Assembly (NCBI GenBank): GCA_950106755.1
Contig: OX467091.1
Location: 23,887,538 to 23,951,537, forward strand
Length of the DNA: 64,000 nucleotides
From: Climacium dendroides
Lineage: Eukaryota > Streptophyta > Bryopsida > Hypnales > Climaciaceae
Direction of reading: 5' to 3'
Position numbers and translations under genes: made by a program. Below, in pieces: positions 35,801 to 47,157 of the stretch (positions are counted from its first letter, which is position 1; every line of letters starts with the position of its first letter). The notes under the pieces were generated by a model that had not been told where the DNA came from, searched no databases, and was given only the letters and a program-made list of their open reading frames with translations.

Positions 35801-37788
35801 CGAAGTGGTTGGCCGATCTACGGATGGACAACCCAAGAACCGCATTAAAGAGGTTTATATGTCATCTTCATTCCGTGAGTTCTTTGAATTCTTTGTGCCG
35901 ATTGTACAACACTTTATACAACACAATTTCATTGCAAAGTGACAAAGTGTCGAGGCAAAAATACTGAAGGCTTCCTTACAGACCGGGGCAATTCTGACGC
36001 ACATTGATTTTGCTGAGAACTACACATTCGAAATCCAAAATGAGATCCAGTCAATGTATTACCATTCTAACCAAGTGTCAATCTTGGTTCAGGTGACGTA
36101 CTCCGTTCTGGTTTCGGAAGGTGCTTTGGAGGAGGAAATGCAGTTGGTCAGGGAGACGCACTACTACATCTCTGATGATAAGATGCATGATAGTACTTTC
36201 GCCCAACATTGCCTACTCCTGCACTAGAGGTGGATGCAATCGAAGGGATCTTCTCTAGACACTCATTATGTATTCAGTGACAGTTGTGCTACGCAATTCA
36301 AAAGTGCAAAGGCCATGTACTTCGTTGCCAAGTCATTGTCTTCTACACTTTGGTCAAAATCATCCATTATACTTGCAGCCGTACTATTGTGTACCCTGTT
36401 GTATTACACATTGTACTAAGTAGTACTATGCTTCGACTGCTTCACTGTAGATGGTCGTTAGGTATAGCAATGGCCACTCATTTGAAATGCATGGCTTTCT
36501 ATTTAAGTAGACGACTTTATCATGAATATGATGGAGTCGTCACACAATGCCACAGATACCCGACCATCATTGGCGGATGCACAATGCATTAGAACTACTA
36601 TGGCACAGGCCATGGAAAGGGTGAATGGGATGGGGCCAGAGCAATTGTGAAAAGGGCTCTTCGGAATGAGCAGCTCCTGAATCCTTACCAACGACTCCAA
36701 AATGTAGCAGACTGTGTTCTCTTCCTAGATGCTACTATGGCCGGATAGGTTCCTAATCAACGTGGTGACACAAGGTTCCTTCCACACCATATGCGTCATT
36801 TGTCGTCCTGCCAAATTTCACGTATGGTTCTCTTGAATGTACCACTGTACTTGGGTATTGTAATGAAATGAATACTAGGGACAATGCTCGGGTTCGTCAA
36901 AGCAGCAATTAGTACCTTTTCTTGGTACTACATCACTCTTGAGGTACTATATAGTGTCCCACGTCTGTCATAGTACTCATAGTACTGCATCCTCTCTCAT
37001 TTGCAGAAACCACAAAGGGATAGAATTTGTCGTATATACCGCTGGTGTACGCGCTAACAACATCTGAGGAAGTGGATGCAGGTCATATAGGTATTTCCAT
37101 CACATCGGAGTACAAGATGTTGACTGCATAAACACTCAAAGCTGTGATCATATTCTAAGTTCTTCAAAACTACACTCCATTTATGCCCCTAATAAGCATG
37201 ACCCAACCAAATAGTTCCTCAGACATCTCTTGTGCTTCTGTGGCCTGTGCGTGGAGGGAAACTTCGTTCACTGTGAGAAGAAAAAATATGTTGATCCGTG
37301 GACTATCACGAAGATTTAGCCACGAAATGTTTCCTTCGTTGCTGCTCAGTTTGCTGAGGAGGATGAAGAGGACACCTGGGATTACGAGCTAGATGGTGAA
37401 TGCATGGGGGACCTAGTGCAACCTGGAGATAATTTTGTTGTGCCAACCGAGGAGGACAATGACAAAGGTGTCTCTTTCTATGTTTTACAATGTCAGCAGC
37501 CAAAGCACATTGTCGAAGAGGACTTTCAATGCGTCTGGGGAGGGCATTGAAGCAGGTGACTCTGTCATTTCCGGAAAGTACTATAGAAAATGGGGACGCC
37601 AAGATAGCAACAACTATGTATTCCTCTGTAATTCAAGGGAGGTTTTCTTTGATGCTAATTCTATACTTGCTTGCAAATTTCAAATGATCCCTAGACAATA
37701 TAGAGTTAAAGGCGAAGAAGTTGTATATAGCATGGTAGAGGAGACAGTAGACGTTATCAACACTGCATTGGAAGAGATGAATCTCTGA
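32900..37788 (+). pseudogene. Decayed RNase-H-like transposase gene (unnamed plant DNA transposon)
   Basis: Exon-like segments in order: 33351-33827 (ends VSPGRQDVRCKR ... THAAHLLMES), then after a plausible phase-0 intron (33828-35663) 35664-36350, 36590-36830 and 37150-37788. The core has the look of a DDE/RNase-H transposase: CLLGCCSRCG zinc-binding-like motif, HIDFAENYTFEIQNEIQS, YYISDDKMHDSTF, HYVFSDSCATQFKS and HGKGEWDGARAIVKRAL. I recall proteins with this motif order from cnidarians, sponges and plants, but not a firm superfamily name (Sola-type is one candidate). A C-terminal chromo/BAH-like segment (GDSVISGKYYRKW ... LACKFQM) ends at TGA 37786-37788. Stops: TAG 35784, TGA 35940, TAG 36225, 36746, 37212, 37317; one frameshift near 37,530 (a base lost from a G run). 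Not functional here. Confidence 0.6.
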
Positions 37789-38101
37789 GTTACAAAAAAT
37801 GGCATGATGTACAATACAGTACCTTATATGAGAGCAATGTTCTCTTTCTCTTGTCTTCTTCCTTGCCAACTGCGTTGGCAAACACACTATCTCCTTCAGG
37901 TACTATCGTCTCTACATAGGGAATGCAATGTCTTCCTCAAATCTTAGCGTTAGGTTCACAGAAATATCTGGCACACTCATAGGTAGACTACCTACTCGTA
38001 GCCCTTCTTCTCTGATAACCTTTATATATTTAAAGGATGTAAACCTATGTTCGTCTCACGAAGATTGACATAGGCGTACTCTGAAGTACTGACTTGTATT
38101 T
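33900..38101. repeat. AGTACT/GTACT-rich zone
   Basis: The palindrome AGTACT and its relatives (TAGTACTT, GTAGTAC, AAGTACT) recur very often through the introns and tail of the transposase gene, for example at 34,430, 35,100-35,240, 36,410-36,430, 36,930-36,990 and 38,085. They are much rarer in the flanking AT-rich DNA. They could be transposase-binding repeats or the remains of a short tandem repeat. Confidence 0.45.
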
Positions 38102-38200
38102 CACTATAAGAAACCCATGTTTTTCTCTGCATTACGCTGTGACATCACCGTTACTTTTGACGTCACTACGTTTTTGGACGAACGTGCAGTTCAAGGACAA

Positions 38201-38326
38201 TTTTTTGTGATGTCATCTGAAACGTCATAATAGACGTTAGGAAATATAGGGATGTCACTTTGAACGGACGTGTTTATCACTACGTCCAAAAAAATAAAGG
38301 ACGTTTCAGATGACATCCAAAAAAAC
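38201..38326. repeat. Inverted repeat in the CACTA left subterminal region
   Basis: Arms of about 26 bp (38201-38226 and 38300-38326, core GATGTCATCTGAAACGTC) are separated by ~73 bp of GACGT-rich DNA. In CACTA elements subterminal repeats bind the TNPA-type protein. Confidence 0.7.
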
Positions 38327-38799
38327 ACGAATCGGCCACGTCAGCCACTGGTGTGTCTTTCACTGCGGGCAGGTGCACTGCTGTCACTGAGAGGGCAGGG
38401 GGGGTGCTGCCCTACAGGGAAAACATCTGATCAGTACAAGAAAGAGCTCCAGGGTGTAAAATTTCAGGCTTTCTGGGAGGATGTGAAGTCATGGGTACAA
38501 GGTAGGATGAAAGTGACATAGACACATGTAATGACTCAACAAATGTGTTTTGGTGTTACAAGTCTAGGGTATGCCAAAATAAAAAGGATGTACAGAATTA
38601 AATATTTTAGGTCCTAAAACATGAAAGATGGGAAATAAAAATGGAGACTCATTGGGATAACCTTCTCATAGAGGTGAAGTTACGCAATATTATTTGGAGA
38701 CGGGTTTTGAGAACAAAAAATGGGGATTACTTGGAAGTGTTGGGATCAATGTGTCATTATTCCATTGGCTTTGAAATTGCAAATTAGGCCCCATAAAAT

Positions 38800-40735
38800 G
38801 GAGAGTGACTTGCAGTCCCCATAGTGAATTCCTTCCAATGTTTTTTGGATTTACGGAGTTGGGATAAAATTAAATGGGGAGAAAATTAAATGGGGAGAAT
38901 ATAGGGGTGTCCAGTTCAAATTCATTCCATTGGGATGGGGCTTGGGGGTCCCCCCAATATGGGGGTGAATGGTAGTACGGGAAGTGCGAAGAAGTGCTTT
39001 CCATTGGGGGTTCGTGGATGGCCCAAACAATTTGGGAGTAATTTGAAGTCCCCACAGTGAATTCTTCCCAGTGCTTTTTGGATTTAGAGAGTTGGGAAAA
39101 AATTTAAATGGGGAGAACATGGGGGGGTTATGGCCAAGTTCATTCCATTGGGTTGAGGCTTGGGGGTTCCCCCCAAAAAATTGGGGTGAATGGTCGTGTG
39201 AGGAGTGCCAGGAAGTGCTTTCCCACCTAGGTTTAGGGATGGCCCAAACAATTTGGGAGTGACTTGCAGTCTCCATAGGGTGAAAGCACATTACGCCCCC
39301 CTACAAAGTACGTCAGAAAAGTACTTTTTCAAGATGTATTTATATAACGTACTTTTTTTAGATGAAATAAACATTATTTTCACTTTTCAATTGATCCAAT
39401 TGGTAGGTACTTATGTAGAGAAGGTATTCTACCACATTCTAATCCAATTTAGTGTTTCATCCATCCTCTACAAAGTACTTTACCAACAATAAAAGCGTGT
39501 TAGGTTTGTAAAATAATTACAAATGACTTTGTACAGGCCAAATGAATGATAAAAAAAACACAATAGTTTGTACAAAGATAGAATATATATACTATGCAAG
39601 GGCTTCTTGGTCATAGTAGAACTATAATTACAATATCTATTGGAATGTGGAAGTCAGATGGGCATTATCTTTTGCGGAGGAAAAAAGACACAAAAAATAA
39701 TATTTACTTTCATTTTTTGATGAGTAAAGCACTACATTCACATACTGTAGCATGGCTATTGCTTAAATCTCCAAAATTTGGAATATTTGTTTGACTTTTT
39801 CCCTTGCTTCTATTCGTGAAGAATTACTTATGGTTTAGGGTAGTTTTAAACTTTCAACTTCATCTCCACTCTTCGTTTTCAAATTTTAATTTTTTTTTTT
39901 AAATTACAATTTTATTTAAAAAAAATTATGAATGAATATTATGTACTGTGGCATGGTTTGCATAAAATGCTAATGTGGCGAATTCCCACAATCTAGGAAC
40001 TTCAAGGAACTTCTGGGTTTCTTTTGGCTTCGATTATTTTTTAATGTATTGTACAGTTAAAATATTTGACTTTGAATATTAATCTTAATCTGGAATTTGG
40101 GTACTACAGAGTTATGAACTTTAAATCTTCATGTTGGAAAATCGAGTTGAGAATCTAAGGGAAAAAATTCCCACGTGGCACTTCATTCTCATTTTTAAAA
40201 AATTCTTAAATAGAAGAAAGATCAAGATACAAGGCAAATTTACATTATTAGTACCTCTAGGATAGCTTTGAATTGCACTAATCCCAATAGTGAGATTATT
40301 GTAGGAAGTAGAATTTGCATATAAGTTTCTTAAGGTTTGAAGTGACATGAATAACTAGAAATTGGGTTAACACACTAAAATGCACTTCCAATAAACTCAA
40401 GTTCAAATGAAGATGTTCATTAAGAAACTCTTGTCTATAAGTATGTTACTTTGTAATGGCAAGAATCTACAAGCATCCATTTAAAGTTTCTTTAAGTTCT
40501 AATGGTACTTCCACCAAGGTACTTTATATACTTCAAGTATTTCATGTCCACTTGAAAGTACTCTTGATTTTTGACGAACGTGTATTCAGTGTAGTGTGCT
40601 TTCACCCCATAGTGCATTCCTTCCATTGCTTTTCAGATTTAGGGAGTTGGGAGGAAAATTAAATGGGGACAACATGGGGGTGTTCCGGCCAAGTTCATTC
40701 CATTGGCTTCTAGGTGGGGAGATCTCTGCCCACAA
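38800..40735. repeat. ~221-bp tandem repeat inside the CACTA, third copy interrupted
   Basis: Copy 1 is about 38,800-39,033, copy 2 39,034-39,254, and copy 3 starts at 39,255 and resumes at 40,607 after a 1.3-kb insertion. Shared landmarks are CAGTCCCCATAGTGAATTCC, TTTTTGGATTT, AAATGGGGAGAA and TTCATTCCATTGGG. No coding content. Confidence 0.75.
39279..40606. mobile_element. Nested 1.3-kb TIR element
   Basis: Inverted ends GGTGAAAGCACAYTAC, flanked by CCATAG on both sides (39273-39278 and 40607-40612). The interrupted tandem-repeat copy gives the empty site: intact copies have a single CCATAG or CCACAG here. A 4-bp duplication (CATA) with GGG/CCC ends fits equally well. No transposase is visible inside, so it is non-autonomous; superfamily unassigned. 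Confidence 0.75.
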
Positions 40736-41373
40736 AAAAATAAAGAGCACATTATGTACTCAGCCCAATCTGATTCATTACTATTTTCCACTCTTAGAAT
40801 ATGGTAGAACACAATAATTACAAGTACAACTCCTCTCACTACTACGGAACATGGGATGTGACATTCCATTCTATACAAGACATTGATAATCCTTCTATTC
40901 AATGCATAGACGACTTCTTCCATTGCATCACCATGCTCCACTAAACAATCTTCCTAAGATCTATGAGAAGGTCTTCTGCTAGCACATGCAAGTACCTAGA
41001 CCTCGCTCTGGGGTGAAGGCATCAATAAATATGGTGTTTGAGACATTCTCCATGCAACTTTCACCTTAGAACTCCATGGGAAGGAAACAAAAAACTTTTT
41101 TACTGTAGTGAAAAGAACATTCAGAGTGGAAGGTGCCCCAATTCGAGCGAGCATGCCTGCCACCTTGGTTTAAATGTGTCCACTGGAATGTTATATCCAA
41201 CATCCTTTTCAACAAGCGTGTTAGAGTGGGCGTCCTCCTTGACATCCATTCGCACATCATGTGCAATGTCAACATTGACAATGAGTGTGTAGCAGCCGTT
41301 TCATAACAGATGAGCCTTCATTTGCTTACTGCCGTCCATCTCTCTCCTACTCACTTGAAGACCGCATCCACGG

Positions 41374-44300
41374 TCAAATGTATGTGCCACCATCTTCGGC
41401 CGGTTGCCTCTGAGGCTCCACGTCCACCAACTGAGGTTGCAAACCGGGGAAGTCCATGTCACTGCCAACATTAATTATGGTAGGCATAGGTTGGTTCACT
41501 TGTAGCTGCCCATGTCTGCCCCGGACATCTGTGCGACACACAATTTTCCAACCTTGCCTATGCGGATCATCGAAGAAGAATACTTGTTGACAATGCAATG
41601 GGAAAGCAAAAGAGTCAGCGTGGACTCTGCCATCCATGCGAGTGAAGTTTGCTCTTGTAAACCCATATTGGTCTTTGCGGATGTTTGCATATCGAGCACC
41701 TTCATTTGATCGAACCCAATCGCACACCAGCATTGTCGTGCAATGATTCCGGTAGTCCAACTCCAATATCTCCTGAATATACCCCACGCACTCATTGGTT
41801 CTCTCTATGGGTCGCCCATTGCAAAGCCCCCAATGCAGTTGCTCAGTGAATGAGGCCACAATTGCGGAGTCGCATGTGACACGGCCCCTCTCTACACTAC
41901 GAACACGGAGGTGCATGCCAAACGCATACATTTGGCGATGTGAGACTGCATACCGCTCTGGAAGTTGCCCGTACTCTACAACATCAGGGTCAACATGTTC
42001 ACTGGCATGTCGCAAACTCTGAACTCTTTCACTCAGCCACAATGTAAACGGAGGCAAATCGAAGAGCTCGCTGGGATACCGCACTAGCACTGACGGATGT
42101 TGACGACGAAATTGTCTTCGAAAGGCCTCCCTTTCTTTCCAGATCTGGCCTCTCGCGAACACATACTCCCTACAAGGCATTCAGATCATGCATTGTTAGA
42201 TGACGCTTACAGTACCAAGGCGCAGTGAAGAAGCATTGTGAAGGTACCATATGTCCTATTCGACGTGGACTGCAAGTTTTATGCATTCAGAGAGATGTTC
42301 ACAATGACGTCGACACGAACACGTGTATAGCTGAAACGTTACAAGAAATGTTTATCAAGACATAATCTCCGACATTGTGCACATTACCGTCCAGGTCCCT
42401 AGACAACAGAAGTACAAATATGATCTTATAGTAAACTCCAGGGAAACAATGTCAAGAAGGTTGAAAAGAGCACTCACTCCCGCCATGGTTCTAAGCACGC
42501 TGCGTTGTCCAGGACGAAGGCATGCGCGTAGTTGCGAAACTCATTGGACATTTTCCGCTTCTGCATCTTCTTGCTTGAAATAATTTCATCAGTCATGATG
42601 GGTTTCTCGGTTGCATCCCACACCCGTTGCGTTGTTGCTCCATACTGTTGCATGTACTCTGTGCAAAATCCTAACGTCTCCTCCATTCGATAGCCTTCAG
42701 CAATGCTACCCTTGAGGTGTGCATACGTCCGCACATAGTCTTTGAGTGTTTTCATATATTGCTCAATTGGGTACATCCACCGGCAATGCACAGGACTGCA
42801 AGTGAAAAGTTGCTCCACTAGGTGCACAGGCAAATGAGACATGATGTTCAAGAACGTTGTTGGAAACTCCTTCTCAATCTCGCATGTCGCCATGATAACA
42901 TCGCGCATCATGTCTTCCTTGTCATCAGCTCGCACCTCCTTTGCACATAGCCTTTGGAAAACCCTGCTCATTTTAATAATAGCTAGGCGGACCCTCTCAT
43001 CTAATATGTTCTGAACCGCAATGGGAAGAATCTGCAAAACATGTGGACGCACACAAACAAAGTTATTGCATTGTTGGATATTGTCGACATTGAGGTGTAC
43101 ACCAAGAAAGGAGTGCAGGTAATTCCCTCACTTGTTGCATGAGGACATGATAATCATGTGTCTTCATATATTGCAGCTTCCCGTCTTCTAAGCGCTTGTA
43201 AATGCTACCCACATAGTTCGTAGGGGTCCGAATGTTTGAGACAATGGCTACAAATTCCTTGCGCTCATTTGGTGTTAGTATGAAAGGTGCACGTGGCATG
43301 TAGTATTGATCATTTTGCCGTCGTGGAGGTTGTAGCCATATCTCTTCTCGAATGCCCAATTCCTCTGCATCTACTCTACTTCCAGCACTGTCCTTCATGC
43401 CCAACAAAGTTTTGACTATGTTTTCACACATATTTTTTTCGCAATGCATGGCATCCAAGATGTGAGGCTCCAACAAATGCTTCCACAACGGAAAAAAAAA
43501 TTGGGAATTAAAGAAAAGAAAGCAGAGTTCCAAAACATGTGTACCACTACTATCAAGCATATACTCTTCAAGTGCTGACGTGCTCTTCACTTCTCAAAAC
43601 AGAGTGTTGTTCATCCAAGGCAGTGACAACTACGTTACTCCCAATGTCTAATATAACGTCAACCATAATGTCCCAATAGACGTCAGGAATAACAACTGTG
43701 ACATACAGATGGTTAGAAACCCACTGACCTTACAATACGGCAACTGGGACAGAGGACACAAGTGCTTCACCCCAGTGACATGAACTGAGTCATCAGGACC
43801 ATTTTCTCTCCCTCCTAGATCCAAGTACGATTGCCGCCACGCTGCGTATGCGATGTTTTCCTCGGTGGTTTGTTTCCGGGGCCTATCACGAGGCTCCGTT
43901 CGACCATTAAACCTCAAATTGCGTCGGTAAGGGTGATGCCGAGGTAAATAACGACGAACACCACCATACACAATCTTTGAGCCCTTTGTTCTCCTGTTAG
44001 GAAGAACGTCTCCCATTTTAGCCATCCTTGCATCGGTGTCTTTTCCACAACAAGGACAACCCTTGTATCCCTTACAGCACAAGCCGGATATGAGGCCCAA
44101 GGCTGGAAAATCTGAGATCGTCCACATCAATACAGCACGTAAGGTGAAACTGCGTCTCCCTTCTACTTGGGAGAAATCAAGGGCTGGAACACCTTACCAT
44201 AATTCTTCGAGCTCCTTCAGCAATGGACGGATGAAGACACCAACGCCTTTAGATGTAGGTGAGTACTTTCCCGAAATTAGTATGGATAGTGAAATGAAAA

Positions 44301-45525
44301 ATTTCTTGGTCACTAACCAAGGCTCAAAGTTGTATATTAGAATTAGCACTGGCCAAGTCGACCAATTACTGTTGTTCAACTTGAATGGATTCACACCATC
44401 TAAAGCTAGAGCCAGCCGCATGTTTCGCACCTCAGAGCTAAAGGTGCCGAATGCGACGTCTGTATCGATGTGCTTCCAGGCAGGACTATCGACAACTGTA
44501 CGCATGATCCCGTCATCACTAACATGCTTGAGGTAGCTAGTCAACATCCGAGCTATCTCTGGTGAGCGCCACATTCGTTTGAGTCGAGGAATGAGTGGAA
44601 AGTGCCGAATGACCTTGGAGGGAATGTTATTTGAGCCATCCATCCACCAAGAGCTACTACAATGGGGACAAATCTCCAATGATGAATATTCATCTTCAAA
44701 AAGGATACAACCATTTGGACACCCATGCATGTTGTTGTAATGCAAACCTAATTTTCTAATGGTCTTTCGTGCTTCGTAATGGGATCCCGGCAGCTTATTA
44801 CTTCTTGGTAGTAAGTCCACAGACAAATACCGGAACAACTCATCACTAAACCTATTGCTCACCCGAAACACCGTACACATGTTCATAATTATGATGGTGG
44901 TTGAGACAACACTTGTCCCTGATCCATTGTACAACGGGGTAGTAGCTTGTCTGTAAAGGTCCTCCAATCCGTCCACACTATCACCACCAACGTCATCGTT
45001 GTCGAGAAACTTCACACTACCTTCAGCCTCTCCGTGGAGTGCGTCTCCTCTGTCCAATGCCTCAAGGACCTGCCGGTGGACTTCGTGATATGCATCTAAA
45101 GGGATGTGGGGCTCCGAATCAGGTTGCCCTGCATTTTCAAGCTGTGCGACGTTGTTGTTGATGTCAGGCTCAATGTCAAAGGGAGCATTGTCAATGACAT
45201 CATCATCATAAGCAATGTCCTCTACCCACATTCCCCGCCATGGATAGCCCTCGGGGGGGTCTCCACCCAGTAAGGATTTTGTGAGAAATGGATCCCAACC
45301 AACCTCTCCGTGGTGCCGGCGAATAACCTGAATGGTTTTTTGTAAACCGCCCTTGCAATCCCTGCAGGGACACCTGAAGGATCGAATGTTTTCCTCTGTG
45401 GCCACTCTCAACTCAGTGTGCAAAATCAAGTCACCAAGTGGAATGTGGCGTAACGTGCGTCCGTCTTCTGAAATACGGATAGTTGCACCTTGTCGGCGGG
45501 TTTGGGAATTGAGACGCCACGCCAT
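41374..45525 (-). pseudogene. CACTA TNP2-like transposase with DUF4218 and DUF4216 regions
   Basis: The transposase that cuts and joins CACTA ends. Segments 5' to 3': 43729-45525, ~43600-43132, 42478-43031, 41374-42169, joined by good GT-AG sites except a poorly defined acceptor near 43,600. The first segment opens MAWRLNSQTRR and contains CPHCSSSWW, then the TNP2 core: SKGVGVFIRPLLKELEELW, LRAVLMWTISDFPALG, and CKGYKGCPCCGKDT. Then come HILDAMHCEKNMCENIVKTLLGMKD, the DUF4218 motif HCRWMYPIEQYMKTLKDYVR with GSIAEGYRMEETL, and a DUF4216-like end (DQYGFTRANF ... QQVFFFDDP). A TAA at 44194-44196 interrupts the core, and a TGA lies near 43,605 unless the exon begins after it. Probably non-functional by one or two mutations. 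Confidence 0.88.
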
Positions 45526-47157
45526 CTACAAAGTGAATATAAGGTCGCAACCAAGTGTTAAAGAGTGTTTAGGTTGAGAATGATACAAATTTGAGTGTGA
45601 CATACAATACACATTGCTTCCATGGCCAAGTTCCGTCATTGCAGGACAACCTTGATCTTCAAATCACAACTGAAGACGTGCGTTACGATTCCTTCACAAT
45701 TAGCGTGCCTTTCTCAATGAAAGCATTACTAGAAATGAGTTCATTGTTTTACTTCTAGGCCCACACTGTGTCATCCAAGGATCGAAATGTAAATTTCAAT
45801 TGATGGCACTTCGAGCCCTGTATTGACTGTCAAAGAGGATGTCCAAAGTGACGTCAACAATGACATCAACCTGAGTTTGTTTACACACAAACTTTAGATG
45901 CCTCATCCGAAGTCGTCACAGAGCATGTTGTAAGTGATAGCATTGTGCACAAGAAGACATATTCTTCAACATGAATATGACAAGCTGGATGTCCATTGTG
46001 ACATCATCGACAACAGGAGTCCGTACGAACAGAGTCCAAACTTAGGACTTTCCCCACGTGTTTAAGGGTTGTCCCACAATGACAGAGGTGACCACATTGC
46101 CCATGACTACTATCTTCTGTGTCTCATGAGTTGAGGGCGCACCACCTTATACCATAGAGTGTACAAGTTCCTCACCAATATGGCCGTATACTGTGAAGTG
46201 CCACTGCGTCGTAGGGTGGTACGCTTTGCGAAGCCTTGCCAGGAGGCGTTTGTCGTCCCGGCGGAAGACTCGGAGGCGACTTCATTGCTCACTAGTCTTG
46301 TCTGTGGGCATATATGTACCAATCTAGAAGGTGAGTCTGTGAAGACTCCACGAAGTACTATTGGAGGAATCCTTCGACGCAGCTCTCACCACAACGTCGA
46401 GGATGCTCTCCCACTTCAAACATTGCCTCCAAGGCATGAGGGCATTGCAAAGGAAGGTGCCGTCCAGCAGGTAATTTCCAATGTACACAACTTCTTTCAC
46501 GAAACGATGAAATATCGTGTAATTGGGATACTGGCGAGCCTCGCAACTGCATTAGGGTTTGCAGGGAGGACTGCCGCTGTTGCTCCGCGCGGAGTTAGGG
46601 TTTCTAGGCACGGGCTTCCGGTGGCGCAGGAGCGAGTCAGGCCTTCGCCGTGACGGCCATAGGGGTTCGTAGGGGGCTCGTAGGGGGCGGGCCTTCAATT
46701 CCACAACACACTCACTTCTGCCACGCTGCGTTGGTTTGAACGCGGCCTTGCACAACCTTGAAATTTCAGCGTCTGTGTAATCCTTCAATTGCGTTCGTCT
46801 TTGGAGCCAGCCTTGCTAATGTGAGAGAGGTGAGGTAGGTGCTCCCCAATCGGCATCGGTTTTGTAGTTTGAAATTTTCATTTTTGTGTCAATTTGGCAA
46901 GGGCGGCGTTCTTACATGCAGTTGCAAGGGGCGCAGCTCTCCACCGATCTGGAGCAACAAGGGTTCCAATCTTGCGCCACAGCTTCATCGGAGGCTAGAA
47001 CACGCCTTGCAGCAAGTCGATTGCGCGCAGGTTTTCCGGTTGCCAAGATGCCTCCCCAATGTGTGACCTTTGTTGTGGACGCTCATGTGCGTGTTTGTGT
47101 GTGAGGAGGGTATAGAACGGTGAGTTCTACGTGCAGTGGAGAGGGGCAGGTGAGAAA
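45526..47157. other. Spacer between divergent CACTA genes
   Basis: TNP2 (minus) and the TNPA-like gene (plus) diverge from here, so it should hold both promoters. GACGTC/TGACGT words occur at 45,850-46,010. The part from 46.2 to 47.1 kb is GC-richer and open in several frames, but no protein family is recognised in it. Confidence 0.5.

Noticed and set aside
46159..47104. Extra genes in the CACTA spacer
   Set aside because: Open frames exist on both strands but overlap each other and show no recognisable family; higher GC content explains them.
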